A stretch of DNA of 64,000 bases, from the NCBI RefSeq assembly GCF_001281315.1, contig NZ_CP012479.1, positions 682,001 to 746,000 of the forward strand, in the 5' to 3' direction. Below are positions 17,432 through 25,886 of the stretch, one piece after another (the first letter of the stretch is position 1; each line of letters starts with the position of its first letter). This DNA comes from Arthrobacter sp. ERGS1:01 (GTDB lineage Bacteria; Actinomycetota; Actinomycetes; Actinomycetales; Micrococcaceae). Both the position numbers and the translations under genes were made by a program. The notes under the pieces were generated by a model that did no database searches, was not told the origin of the DNA, and saw nothing but the letters and a program-made list of their open reading frames with translations.

Positions 17432-17475
17432 AAAAATTCCCCGCACTCACTTGTGAGTGCGGGGAATTTTTCTTT
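17432..17475. terminator. Bidirectional terminator after the second tRNA-Asn
   Basis: A 19-bp perfect stem (17432-17450 with 17453-17471) is bordered by AAAAA and TTTTT, so it can end transcription from both sides: the tRNA and the convergent MFS gene. The core CCCCGCACTC is shared with the terminator of the first tRNA-Asn. Confidence 0.9.
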
Positions 17476-17494
17476 GTCCGGGCGTTTTTCGGAC

Positions 17495-18715
17495 TTAGAT
17501 TTTTGGCACCATGCGGGGCCGCACAATGAACCACAGCGCCGCCATGGCCAGCAGGATGCAGGCACCCATGATCAACGCCATGGGCGTCGCCGTAGCCACG
17601 CCCACCAGGCCCACCACGGGGGTGATGATGCCGGCAAAGCCGAACGTAGCCGCGCCCAGCAGCGACGCCGCCGTGCCCGCCTGCTTGCCGTTGCGGGCCA
17701 GGCCCATGACCTGGACGGACGGGAACATGAAACCGGTGGCCGCAATGAAGAACCACAGCGGCACGATCACGCCCCACAGACCAAGGCCCAGCTGGTCAAA
17801 GAGCACCATGAAGCCGGCCGCCACCACCTGGGCCACGGTTGCCCAGGCAATCACCCACTGCGGGCCGATGTGGCGCATGATGTACGCGGCCACCTGCACG
17901 CCGGCCACCACGCCCAGCGAGTTGGCGGCGAACAGGAAACCGTACTGCTGCGGGGTGAAGCCGTAGGTGTCCTGGAACAGGAACGTCGAGGCGGACAAAT
18001 ACGTGAACAAGGCGGCAAAGTTCAACCCGCCCACGAACAAGGTGCCGACAAAGATCCTGTCGCTGAATACGGCCTTGTATCGGTCGGCGACGCTCATGCC
18101 GCCGGAATGGCGCTTTTCCTTTGGCAGGGTCTCCACGATGAAGACCGACGTCGCCACGACCACCAGCGCGCCGTAGCCGGCCAGGAACCAGAAGATGCCG
18201 GGCCAGTCCATGATGCCGAGCAGCTGTGAGCCGATGACAGGGGCCAGGATGGGGGCCATGCCGTTGATCAGCGACATGTAGGAGAGCATCCGGACCAGGC
18301 GGTAACCGCCAAAGAGGTCGCGGATCATGGCCATGGCGACGACGCCGCCGCCGGCCGCACCAATGCCCTGGAGCACGCGGAACACGCCGAGCATGGTGAT
18401 GTCGGTCGACATGGCGGCGCCCAGTGAGGCGAGCACATGCAGCGCCGTGGCCAGGATCAACGGCAGGCGGCGGCCGAACTTGTCGCTGAACGGGCCCACC
18501 ACGAGCTGGCCGGCGGCAAAGCCGATGGTTGTGGCCGTCAGGGTCAGCTGGACGGCAGTAGCCGTGACGTTCAGTTCCTTGCCAATGATGGGGAACGCGG
18601 GCAGGTACAGGTCGATGGTGAAGGGGCCCAGTGCGGTCAACAGACCCAGCACCAGGACGTAGATGAGCTTTTGCCGGCGGGACAGGCTGTCGCCGGGGTG
18701 GGTGGTGGGGGTCAA
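17495..18715 (-). CDS. Multidrug efflux MFS transporter, Bcr/CflA family
   Basis: A 406-residue, 12-helix major facilitator. The N-terminal helix carries L-T-A-L-G-P-F-T-I-D-L-Y-L-P-A-F-P, the signature of the Bcr/CflA drug:proton antiporters; motif A appears as G-P-F-S-D-K-F-G-R-R-L-P, and the third-helix region has R-V-L-Q-G-I-G-A-A-G-G. It would export small drugs or amino-acid derivatives by proton antiport; the substrate is not predictable. It stands alone, convergent with tRNA-Asn. Confidence 0.93.
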   Translation of the reverse strand: MTPTTHPGDSLSRRQKLIYVLVLGLLTALGPFTIDLYLPAFPIIGKELNVTATAVQLTLTATTIGFAAGQLVVGPFSDKFGRRLPLILATALHVLASLGAAMSTDITMLGVFRVLQGIGAAGGGVVAMAMIRDLFGGYRLVRMLSYMSLINGMAPILAPVIGSQLLGIMDWPGIFWFLAGYGALVVVATSVFIVETLPKEKRHSGGMSVADRYKAVFSDRIFVGTLFVGGLNFAALFTYLSASTFLFQDTYGFTPQQYGFLFAANSLGVVAGVQVAAYIMRHIGPQWVIAWATVAQVVAAGFMVLFDQLGLGLWGVIVPLWFFIAATGFMFPSVQVMGLARNGKQAGTAASLLGAATFGFAGIITPVVGLVGVATATPMALIMGACILLAMAALWFIVRPRMVPKI

Positions 18716-19021
18716 GAAGGGAGTCCTAGGTACCTGGAAGAGTCGGTGGAGTGGGAGGGAGCCTGCGCTTGTGCCGCTGGAGACCGCCTGCCTGAATATG
18801 TTATGTGGTTATGGTCACGATGAAAATGTGTGCAGGAATCTGTTTCATTCCACGCAACGGTCAACAACGCGCCGCCCCGCATTACTATTCCGGGCAACCG
18901 CGATTCCATTCGGTGCACCGGATGGTAATTTTGTTTCTATGGCAGCGCCGCAACAAATGGGTGCACAAAGATTTCAGGTTCACGCAAGGAACCATGAAAG
19001 CAATTGATGGAGGCGTTCCCA
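18716..19021. other. Divergent intergenic region between MFS and holin-like genes
   Basis: 306 bp without a supportable gene. It is more AT-rich than its surroundings and should hold the promoters of both divergent genes. The only clear structure is a near-perfect 20-bp palindrome at 18906-18925, listed separately. Confidence 0.6.
18906..18925. promoter_or_regulatory. 20-bp near-perfect palindrome, possible operator
   Basis: CCATTCGGTG followed by CACCGGATGG is symmetrical except for one T/G pair. It lies about 100 bp before the holin-like gene and 190 bp before the MFS gene. No adjacent regulator gene is present. Confidence 0.4.
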
Positions 19022-19861
19022 GTGGCAGTTGCGCAACAAGACGTGCAGGTCGAGGCAAGCGAACCGGCGGGGCCGGGGGAGTCGACGCTGGTCGCCGCGG
19101 TCAAGACCGCCTCCCGGCTGGTTCCGCGCCAGATCACCGATGAACTTGAGCTTGCCAAACTGGAATTGGCCCATAAGAAGGACCGTGTCACGGGTGTGGC
19201 CGTCTACGGGGTGCTGGCCCTTGTCCTCCTGGCCCTGCTGGTCATCGCCTTGGTAGTGGCGGCGATCGCAGGCCTGGCCGTGATCATGCCGCTGTGGTTG
19301 TCGGCGCTCCTGGTCAGTGCCGCACTCCTTGTCATCATCGGCATCTGCGCGCTTGTCGCCTACGTGAAGTTCAAGTCGCTGCTGCCCCTGCTCCCCGAGC
19401 ACGCCTGGCGCGGGATCCGCCACGACCTCGGCATTGCCAAGGAGGGCCGCGACTTTGACCCGTCCACGCTGACTCCGAAGAAGCTGAGCAAGGCGGAGAA
19501 GAAGGCCAAGAAGGAGGAAGCCGAGGAGGCCGCCGCCAAGGCCAAGGCCGAACGCGAGGCCAAGGCCGCCGAACACGGCCCGCAGGCCAGCCAGACCGAA
19601 CTGATCGAGCGCACGGCCACCCGCCGCGAACACCTGCTCTCCCTGCGCGAGGAATTGGTGGAGCAGGCCGACGTCAAGAAGCAGGCCGGCTATTTCCTGG
19701 ACCAGGCCGTGACCAAGGCGAAGGACACCGTGGGTGCCGTGACGTCCAGGACCGCCGAAGTCGGCGTGAAAACCGTCAAAGAGCGATGGAAACCACTTGC
19801 CGTCTTCGCCGTGTCGGCCACGGCTTGCGTGGTGTTGCTGCGAAAGTTGTTCAAGAAGTAA
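19022..19861 (+). CDS. Phage holin family / DUF3618-like envelope protein
   Basis: About 279 residues. GTG 19022 is chosen because GGAGG stands eight bases upstream; the ATG at 19007 would have no ribosome site. Residues 15-55 form an amphipathic start (V-A-A-V-K-T-A-S-R-L-V-P-R-Q-I-T-D-E-L-E-L-A-K-L-E-L). Two membrane helices follow (V-L-A-L-V-L-L-A-L-L-V-I-A-L and L-L-V-S-A-A-L-L-V-I-I-G-I-C), the pattern of the Phage_holin_3_6 family of cellular proteins. A highly charged Lys/Ala/Glu coiled-coil segment leads to a DUF3618-like region (R-R-E-H-L-L-S-L-R-E-E-L-V-E-Q) and a final membrane anchor. Function is unknown; despite the name no phage genes are nearby. Confidence 0.75.
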   Translation: MAVAQQDVQVEASEPAGPGESTLVAAVKTASRLVPRQITDELELAKLELAHKKDRVTGVAVYGVLALVLLALLVIALVVAAIAGLAVIMPLWLSALLVSAALLVIIGICALVAYVKFKSLLPLLPEHAWRGIRHDLGIAKEGRDFDPSTLTPKKLSKAEKKAKKEEAEEAAAKAKAEREAKAAEHGPQASQTELIERTATRREHLLSLREELVEQADVKKQAGYFLDQAVTKAKDTVGAVTSRTAEVGVKTVKERWKPLAVFAVSATACVVLLRKLFKK

Positions 19862-19925
19862 ATTCTTGGACCCTGGCCCGGACAACGGCGCCGATCCAAT
19901 TAGTGCCCTGGGAGGGGTGACACGC

Positions 19926-20534
19926 ATGGCTGCCGGATCAAGCACACCCCTGGGCAATCCGAACGCCGTCCTCACCATTCCCAACATCATCACCGTCGTC
20001 AGGTTCCTCGGTACCCCACTGTTCGTCTGGCTGGTCCTGGCCCGCCATGAGTACGGCTGGGGTGTTTTTGTGCTGGCGATGATGGGCTGCACCGACTGGA
20101 TCGACGGGTTCGTGGCCCGCAAACTGAACCAGACCTCCCAACTGGGCCGCATCATGGACCCGTTGGCGGATCGCGTGGCGCTCGTTGCCGTCATCATCAC
20201 CATGGTCCTGGCGGGCATCCTCCCGCTGTGGCTGCTGGTGCTGATGCTGGTCCCGGACGTGGTGCTGCTGGCCGTGACCCTGTACTTCTTCCGCGGCGAC
20301 GCCGATTTGAAAGTGTCCATGGTGGGCAAGACCCGCACGGCTTTGTTGATGATCGGCACGCCCATGCTGCTGCTGGCGAAGGCGCTCGACTCCAACTTCA
20401 CCGAAGTCCTGGCCTGGGTGTTCCTGGGCGTGGGCATGGTGCTGCACGTGATCGCGTTCCTCCAATACCTCCGCGCCGTCTTCGCCAAGCACCGCGAAAT
20501 CCATCTCCCGGCATCCCGTGGGGGCCGCCCATGA
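19926..20534 (+). CDS. CDP-alcohol phosphatidyltransferase (PgsA-like)
   Basis: A 202-residue membrane enzyme that transfers a phosphatidyl group from CDP-diacylglycerol to an alcohol. The full signature D-G-x2-A-R-x8-G-x3-D-x3-D is present (D-G-F-V-A-R, then G-R-I-M-D-P-L-A-D). The start ATG 19926 has GGGAGGGG eight bases upstream. It resembles phosphatidylglycerophosphate synthases, but cardiolipin or phosphatidylinositol-phosphate synthase activity cannot be excluded. The stop overlaps the next start (ATGA). Confidence 0.87.
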   Translation: MAAGSSTPLGNPNAVLTIPNIITVVRFLGTPLFVWLVLARHEYGWGVFVLAMMGCTDWIDGFVARKLNQTSQLGRIMDPLADRVALVAVIITMVLAGILPLWLLVLMLVPDVVLLAVTLYFFRGDADLKVSMVGKTRTALLMIGTPMLLLAKALDSNFTEVLAWVFLGVGMVLHVIAFLQYLRAVFAKHREIHLPASRGGRP

Positions 20535-21430
20535 TGTGGCTTGCCGTGGCCTGTGCCGTGGCCGGCGCGTTCTTCCTGGCCTTTGGGGCACAGCGCCAAG
20601 GCAGCGCCGTGCAAAACAACACCGGTGGCCTGGCCCTGGGCAGCTCGGGTTTCCTTCGGCTGCTGCGGAACCCGCGCTGGGTGTTTGGCCTGCTGCTCCT
20701 TGGCGCCGGCATGGCGTTGAACGTGGTGGCACTGACCCTGGGCACCCTGACAGTGATCCAGCCCATCGGCGCCATCGCCCTGGTGATCACCACCATCGTC
20801 AACTCCCGCGACCAGGGCATCCGGCTCAACCGCGCCACGGTGGTCGCCATTTCCGCCTGCGTCACCGGAAGCGCGCTCTTCGTCCTGCTGGCCGTGAACG
20901 TGGTGCGCGAGAAAACCCACGTCACCAGCACGGAAGAGCTGACGGTGGTGCTGTTGCTCGCCGTCGTCATCGTCATTTTTGGCGGCTCGCTGGTGATGTT
21001 CAAGCACCGGATCAAGGCGTTCTTCTACATCCTCGGCGCCGGGGTGCTCTTTGGTTTCGTGGCCGTGTTGACCCGTATCATCTCCCGGCAGATCTTCGAC
21101 CCCAACGGCTTGTTCCTGCTCAACGTGCAGTGGTATTCGATTATTGCCATCGCGGCGGCGGGCGGGCTGGGCAGCTGGTTCGTGCAAAGCGCCTACGCCA
21201 GCGGCCCGCCGGATCTTGTCATTGCCGGGCTGACGGTGATCGATCCGATGATCGGCATCGGCATCGGCATCACCATCCTGGGTGAGCTTCGTCCCGATGT
21301 GCCGCCGGTGGTTGCGATATCCATGGCCGGGGCCGCTTTGCTTGCTATCGTTGGGGTGGTTGCGCTGTCGAGGCATCACCCGGATGTGGTGAAACGGCGG
21401 GCGGATGCCAAGAGGGAGCAACGCAAGTAG
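20531..21430 (+). CDS. DMT superfamily (EamA-type) membrane transporter
   Basis: About 299 residues in 9-10 hydrophobic segments with the drug/metabolite transporter pattern: N-terminal small-residue helix, L-T-L-G-T-L-T-V-I-Q-P-I-G (end of the first module) and S-G-P-P-D-L-V-I-A-G-L-T-V-I-D-P-M-I-G (the matching part of the second module). It is translationally coupled to the phosphatidyltransferase gene and followed by a glycosyltransferase, so a role in moving a lipid or glycolipid precursor is possible but only inferred. Confidence 0.85.
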   Translation: MMWLAVACAVAGAFFLAFGAQRQGSAVQNNTGGLALGSSGFLRLLRNPRWVFGLLLLGAGMALNVVALTLGTLTVIQPIGAIALVITTIVNSRDQGIRLNRATVVAISACVTGSALFVLLAVNVVREKTHVTSTEELTVVLLLAVVIVIFGGSLVMFKHRIKAFFYILGAGVLFGFVAVLTRIISRQIFDPNGLFLLNVQWYSIIAIAAAGGLGSWFVQSAYASGPPDLVIAGLTVIDPMIGIGIGITILGELRPDVPPVVAISMAGAALLAIVGVVALSRHHPDVVKRRADAKREQRK

Positions 21431-21570
21431 CCTCCTCACCCAGGTTTCGCCCTGCCGGTGCGGGGTTGCACGTAACACCAAGTACGACGACGTTGGGAAC
21501 CCCTGCGGTTGCCTTGCGTTGGGAGCCGGTTTCGGACCGGCTGCCATCCAATCCACCAGGAGTTTGATCC

Positions 21571-22776
21571 GTGACATCCACACCGAGCGAGAGCTCGTCC
21601 AAGCCGCTGACCATCTTGATTGCGGCCGACACCTACCCGCCGCACATCAACGGCGCGGCGCAATTCTGCTTCAGGCTGGCCACCGGCATGACGGCACGCG
21701 GCCACGATGTCCACGTCATGTCGTTCCGCCCGGACGGCGGGCCCATGTACACGGAGAAGCGCCCGGAGGCCACCGTGCACCGCCTGCGCTCCCGCCCGGT
21801 TCCCACGCACGAATACTTCCGGGTCTGCCTGCCGTGGGAAATCAAGAAGGACATCACGGCGCTCTTCGACGTCATCAAGCCCGACGTGGTGCACGTGCAA
21901 AGTCACTACATGATCGGTGAGCACGTGGTGTACGAGGCCCAGAAGCGCGGCATCCGCATCGTGGCCACCAACCACTTCATGCCCGAAAACCTCAACCCGT
22001 TCCTGCCGTTCCCGCAGTGGTTCAAAAACATTGTGGGCCGGGTTTCCTGGCGCGACATGGGCAAGGTCATGAGCCGGGCCGACGTCGTCACCACCCCCAC
22101 CCCGCTGGCGGCCAAGGCCATGCACCAGCACGCGTTCCTGCGCAAGGTGCTGCCGCTCTCCAACGGCATCGAGGTGGGCAACTATGAGCTGGCCGAGGGC
22201 GAGGTCATTCAGAAGAACCCGTACCCGACGGTGGCGTTCGTTGGCCGCCTGGCGGAGGAAAAGCATATTGACGTGCTCATCGACGCGATCGCCAAGACGC
22301 CGGCCGAGCTTGACCTGCACCTGGTGGTGGTGGGCGGTGGCGAGGTGAAGGCTGCGTTGAAGGCGCAGGCCGAGAAGATCGGGTTGTCCTCGCGCGTCCG
22401 GTTCACCGGGCTGATCAGCGACGAAGAGCTTCGCGACGTGTACCTGAAGGCCGATCTGTTCGTCATGCCCGGCACGGCCGAACTGCAGTCCCTGGTGACC
22501 CTTGAGGCCATGAGCGCTTCCACCCCCGTGGTCCTGGCCAACGCCATGGCCCTGCCGCACCTGGTGGAGGACGGTGTGAACGGGTACCTGTTCACCCCTA
22601 ACGACAGCGACGACCTGGCCGAAAAGATCACCACGATCATGAGCCTCCCACCGGAGGACCGTGCGGCCATGGGTGCCGCCAGCCACGGCATGGTGGCCCG
22701 CCACGGCCTGAAGAAGACGCTGGACACCTTTGAAGACATCTACCGTGGCGGCAGCTACGACGATCACGCAGTTTAG
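21571..22776 (+). CDS. GT4 family glycosyltransferase
   Basis: A 401-residue GT-B fold enzyme starting at GTG 21571 with AGGAG upstream. The N-terminal acceptor domain has I-A-A-D-T-Y-P-P-H-I-N-G-A-A-Q-F and the C-terminal nucleotide-sugar domain has V-A-F-V-G-R-L-A-E-E-K and the catalytic E-x7-E region T-A-E-L-Q-S-L-V-T-L-E-A-M-S-A. It resembles actinobacterial mannosyl/glucosyl transferases that act on glycerolipids or phosphatidylinositol mannosides. Its position behind a phosphatidyltransferase and transporter supports glycolipid synthesis, but donor and acceptor are unproven. Confidence 0.9.
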   Translation: MTSTPSESSSKPLTILIAADTYPPHINGAAQFCFRLATGMTARGHDVHVMSFRPDGGPMYTEKRPEATVHRLRSRPVPTHEYFRVCLPWEIKKDITALFDVIKPDVVHVQSHYMIGEHVVYEAQKRGIRIVATNHFMPENLNPFLPFPQWFKNIVGRVSWRDMGKVMSRADVVTTPTPLAAKAMHQHAFLRKVLPLSNGIEVGNYELAEGEVIQKNPYPTVAFVGRLAEEKHIDVLIDAIAKTPAELDLHLVVVGGGEVKAALKAQAEKIGLSSRVRFTGLISDEELRDVYLKADLFVMPGTAELQSLVTLEAMSASTPVVLANAMALPHLVEDGVNGYLFTPNDSDDLAEKITTIMSLPPEDRAAMGAASHGMVARHGLKKTLDTFEDIYRGGSYDDHAV

Positions 22777-22850
22777 GGCTCAACCCTTTACTATTGCAGG
22801 AGTGCTTTTCCCGCATCCGGCTCCGCGCCGGCGGGGGAGGGCGCCTGTGC

Positions 22851-22924
22851 GGGGCCATAGCTCAGCTGGTTAGAGCGCGGGACTCATAATCCTAAGGTCC
22901 TCGGTTCAAGTCCGAGTGGCCCTA
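22851..22924 (+). tRNA. tRNA with CAT anticodon (elongator Met, or Ile with lysidine)
   Basis: A 74-nt cloverleaf: acceptor GGGGCCA with TGGCCCT (first pair G-T), D-arm GCTCAGCTGGTTAGAGC, anticodon loop CTCATAA, T-arm CTCGGTTCAAGTCCGAG. Discriminator A 22924 is followed by CA, so CCA is not encoded. The anticodon stem has a C-A mismatch at its top and a G-T pair, so it is weak. A CAT anticodon can be elongator Met or, when modified, Ile for ATA codons; the sequence alone does not settle it. The initiator type is unlikely because the anticodon stem lacks three consecutive G-C pairs. Confidence 0.88.
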
Positions 22925-22934
22925 CAGAAAATGC

Positions 22935-22970
22935 AAGGACCGGAACGCAATACGCGTTCCGGTCCTTTTG
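22935..22970. terminator. Terminator between tRNA and K+ channel genes
   Basis: A 14-bp stem (22935-22948 with 22954-22967) with loop AATAC is followed by TTTT. It lies between convergent units and can serve the tRNA on the plus strand. Confidence 0.88.
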
Positions 22971-22994
22971 TTTTCCGCTCCCGATTGTTCGTAC

Positions 22995-23735
22995 CTAGGG
23001 CGCCGGGCGCGGCTGCGCAGCCAACTGGGCGGCCTGGACCTGGTCCAGGGTGCGGCGGAGGTCCCTGATCTCGGCCAGCAGCAGATCCACATGATCCGCG
23101 GTGGCCGCCTCCGCCTTGGACTCGGTGGCGGAAACCCGGTCCAGGAGCCAGCTGGCCAGGGTAGCGGTGACGATACCCAACAGCGCAATGCCGCCGATCA
23201 TCAGGCCCACGGCAATTCCGCGGCCAAGGCCCGTCACCGGCGCGAAGTCGCCGTAGCCGACGGTGGTGATGGTGACCACCGCCCACCACAGCGCGTCGCC
23301 GAACGTCCTGATCGAGGCACCGGGTGCGTTGTGTTCGGCGTCGAACATGGCCAGCGCGCCAATGTAGACGAGCAACGTCGAAGACCCAAGGATGTAGGTC
23401 ACAACCCGCCCGCGCAAGGCATTGCCCGCCACGCGCTGCAGGACGCTGAGCAAGGTGACGAGGCGAAGCAGCCGCAACGGACGCAGCATGGGCAGCATCA
23501 CGATGGCCAGCTCGTGCAGATGCCGCAGGAACCATTGCAGCCGGCGCGGGGCAAGGTAGAGGCAGACGGCATAGTCGATGACGAACAAGCCCCAGCTGAG
23601 CGTAATGAAGCGGTTCGTTGCCGCGCCGATCGCCTCCGACGGGGTGAGCACCTGGATGGAGTACGCGACCAGGAACAACACGGAAATGAAGATCAGCGGC
23701 CACTCGGACAGCTTTTGCCAGCGCTCTAGTGTCAT
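22995..23735 (-). CDS. Voltage-gated-like potassium channel
   Basis: A 246-residue ion-channel protein. Several helices precede an S4-like segment with regularly spaced Arg (R-P-L-R-L-L-R-L-V-T-L-L) and a pore loop with the K+ selectivity filter T-V-G-Y-G-D. A short cytoplasmic coiled-coil tail follows (L-L-A-E-I-R-D-L-R-R-T-L-D-Q-V), a likely tetramerisation element. No RCK/TrkA domain is present. It stands alone. Confidence 0.93.
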   Translation of the reverse strand: MTLERWQKLSEWPLIFISVLFLVAYSIQVLTPSEAIGAATNRFITLSWGLFVIDYAVCLYLAPRRLQWFLRHLHELAIVMLPMLRPLRLLRLVTLLSVLQRVAGNALRGRVVTYILGSSTLLVYIGALAMFDAEHNAPGASIRTFGDALWWAVVTITTVGYGDFAPVTGLGRGIAVGLMIGGIALLGIVTATLASWLLDRVSATESKAEAATADHVDLLLAEIRDLRRTLDQVQAAQLAAQPRPAP

Positions 23736-23889
23736 GGCGCAATTCTAGGGTTGCCGGCGGCGGTGGCTGCTCCCGGCCGTGGCAATGTTGCCTGCATCAC
23801 GATTTTAAGCTAAGTTACTCATCAGTAACAAGTTTGGTGCTGGGCCAAACGGTTGTCTCTCACTGATGATCTCAAGCAAAGGAATGCCC

Positions 23890-25080
23890 ATGTCCAAGGC
23901 TGCCCCCGACCTCAACAACCTGCCCTACGCCGACGGCGACTTTTACGGATTCGAGCAAATGCTCTCCGACGCCGAACGCGAACGCCTGCAGGAGATCCGC
24001 GACTTCCTGGCCAAGGAAATCAAGCCCATTGCCGTCGACTGCTGGAACCGCGGCGAATTCCCCATGGAGCTGATTCCCAAACTGGCCGAGGCAAACCTCA
24101 TGAGCCCCGTCCGCCACCAGGGTTACTCCAACCTCTTTGCCGGGATCGTGCACGCCGAATTCACCCGTGCCGACGCGTCCCTTGCCACCTTCATGGGCGT
24201 CCACGACGGGCTGTTCACCGGATCCATCGAGGTCCTGGCCTCCGAGGAGCAGAAGGCCGCATGGCTGCCGGACATCTACGCCATGAAGAAGATCGGCGCC
24301 TTCGGCCTGACCGAACCCCTGGGTGGCTCCGACGTTGCCGGCGGCACCCGCACCACGGCGGTGCGCGACGGCGACAACTGGATCCTCAACGGCGCCAAGC
24401 GCTGGATCGGCAACGCCACGTTCTCCGACTGGGTGGTCATCTACGCCCGCGATGTTGCCGACAACCAGGTCAAGGCGTTCCTTGTGGACACCACGCTTCC
24501 CGGCTACACGGCCACGAAGATTGAAAACAAGACCGCTCTGCGCACCGTGCAAAACGCGGACATCCTGCTGGAAAACGTCGTGGTGCCGCACGCATTCAAA
24601 CTGGCCGGCGGCAACAGCTTCCGCGATACCAACAAGGTCCTGAAGGTCACCCGCCTCGCCGTGGCCTGGCAGGCCGTGGGGCAGCAGCTGGCCGCCTTCG
24701 ACGTGGCCCGCCGCTACGCCGTGGAGCGCCACCAGTTCGGCCGCCCCATCGCCTCCTTCCAACTCGTCCAGGACCAGCTCGTGAAGATGCTCGGCAACGT
24801 GGTGGCCTGCATGGGCATGATGGTCCGGCTGGCCCAGCTCGAAGACCAGGGACTGGCCAAGGACGAGCAGTCGGCCCTGGCCAAGGCCTTCACCACCGCC
24901 CGCATGCGCGAAACTGTCGCCATGGGCCGCTCCATCATGGGTGGTAACGGGATCGTCACCGACTACGAGATGGCCAAGATCTTCGCCGACGCCGAGGCCA
25001 TCTACTCCTACGAAGGCACCTACGAGATCAACACGCTCGTCACGGGGCGCGCCATCACCGGCATCTCCGCCATCGTCTAA
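23890..25080 (+). CDS. Acyl-CoA dehydrogenase, glutaryl-CoA dehydrogenase-like
   Basis: Flavoenzyme of about 396 residues. ATG 23890 is chosen since AAAGGA (23878-23883) lies six bases before it, whereas ATG 23884 abuts that site. The FAD/substrate region has G-L-T-E-P-L-G-G-S-D-V-A and the C-terminal domain R-H-Q-F-G-R-P-I-A-S-F-Q-L and M-G-G-N-G-I-V. The catalytic base is the Glu in Y-E-G-T-Y-E-I-N, the arrangement of glutaryl-CoA dehydrogenases and related enzymes (acting in lysine/tryptophan breakdown). No partner genes flank it, so the substrate is not confirmed. Confidence 0.88.
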   Translation: MSKAAPDLNNLPYADGDFYGFEQMLSDAERERLQEIRDFLAKEIKPIAVDCWNRGEFPMELIPKLAEANLMSPVRHQGYSNLFAGIVHAEFTRADASLATFMGVHDGLFTGSIEVLASEEQKAAWLPDIYAMKKIGAFGLTEPLGGSDVAGGTRTTAVRDGDNWILNGAKRWIGNATFSDWVVIYARDVADNQVKAFLVDTTLPGYTATKIENKTALRTVQNADILLENVVVPHAFKLAGGNSFRDTNKVLKVTRLAVAWQAVGQQLAAFDVARRYAVERHQFGRPIASFQLVQDQLVKMLGNVVACMGMMVRLAQLEDQGLAKDEQSALAKAFTTARMRETVAMGRSIMGGNGIVTDYEMAKIFADAEAIYSYEGTYEINTLVTGRAITGISAIV

Positions 25081-25097
25081 ACGCTGACTTCGGTGAT

Positions 25098-25173
25098 TGA
25101 GCCTGTCGAAATCATTCCGGTCTCGCCATACCGGGGTCTCGCCATGCCGGGGTCTCGACAAGCTCGACCACCG
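25098..25173. repeat. Compound dispersed repeat with tandem 16-bp units
   Basis: An initial forward half element (TTGAGCCTGTCGA) is followed by two 16-bp units GGTCTCGCCATNCCGG (25119-25134, 25135-25150) and then a full reverse-orientation element GGTCTCGACAAGC plus TCGACCACCG (25151-25173). It sits between convergent genes. Confidence 0.85.
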
Positions 25174-25176
25174 CAG

Positions 25177-25749
25177 TCATTCGGGCGGGAGCAGCACCGA
25201 CGGGCGCAGGTCAAGGATGAACGCGAGGGGATTGAGGTAGACGTCCCCGCGTCGCACGCCCCAGTGCAGGCAGCTGTCCGCGCCCGGCGGTCCGGTGTCG
25301 CAATGCGTGGGACCCTTCACGGTTCCGAGGACGGCGCCACGTACTACGGCGTCGTCGGCCTTCAGCTTTGAGGCCACCGGCTCGAAGCTAAGCCGCAACC
25401 CGTCGGCCGTGGCAATCGTCAGTACTCCACGGTCCACGACCACGCCGGAAAATGTGACGACGCCGTCGGTGGGGGAGTGGACGGGAGTCCCCTGGGGTGC
25501 GGCGAGATCCACTCCGCGGTGTCCGCTCAACCAGGGCTTGTCCGGCGGGTCGAAAAAGTGCAACACATGCGGCCGGCCACCTGTGGCACCACCCACCGGC
25601 CAGCCCCACGCGACGGACGCCGGCAACGGAAGGGCCGCCGTCGGGCTTTCAAGCGCGGCGCCGGCGGCGCCGGGCACCACCAACAGTGCGGCCGCAAGAA
25701 TGCACGCTCCCGTTAGCTGCCCCAGTCCGGGGTGAAGAAAACGCCTCAT
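25177..25749 (-). CDS. M23 family peptidase, secreted
   Basis: A 190-residue LytM-type endopeptidase domain with an N-terminal signal peptide ending near G-A-A-G-A-A. Metal-site motif H-R-G-V-D-L-A-A-P is intact (His and Asp). The second motif reads C-L-H-W-G-V where classical M23 enzymes have H-x-H, so the first His is Cys; C-L-H-W-G is, as far as I recall, common in this actinobacterial subgroup. It probably acts on peptidoglycan or is a degenerate scaffold. It is transcribed divergently from rpsB, a neighbour pairing also seen in mycobacteria. Confidence 0.88.
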   Translation of the reverse strand: MRRFLHPGLGQLTGACILAAALLVVPGAAGAALESPTAALPLPASVAWGWPVGGATGGRPHVLHFFDPPDKPWLSGHRGVDLAAPQGTPVHSPTDGVVTFSGVVVDRGVLTIATADGLRLSFEPVASKLKADDAVVRGAVLGTVKGPTHCDTGPPGADSCLHWGVRRGDVYLNPLAFILDLRPSVLLPPE

Positions 25750-25886
25750 GGAACCAGCGTGCGCCCGCTAAGGAAGCGGCGTCGCCCACAAAGTCCGCAA
25801 TGTGCGTGAATCAAGGGCCCGGGGCGGCTGTGGAGGGCCCAACCATGGTCTGGCGCCGCATCGGCACTGTAGTAACATGGGTAGAG

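Noticed and set aside
19004..19861. Holin-like protein as a sign of a prophage
   Set aside because: The family name is historical. The protein has a long charged cytoplasmic region, and no integrase, terminase, capsid or lysis genes are near.
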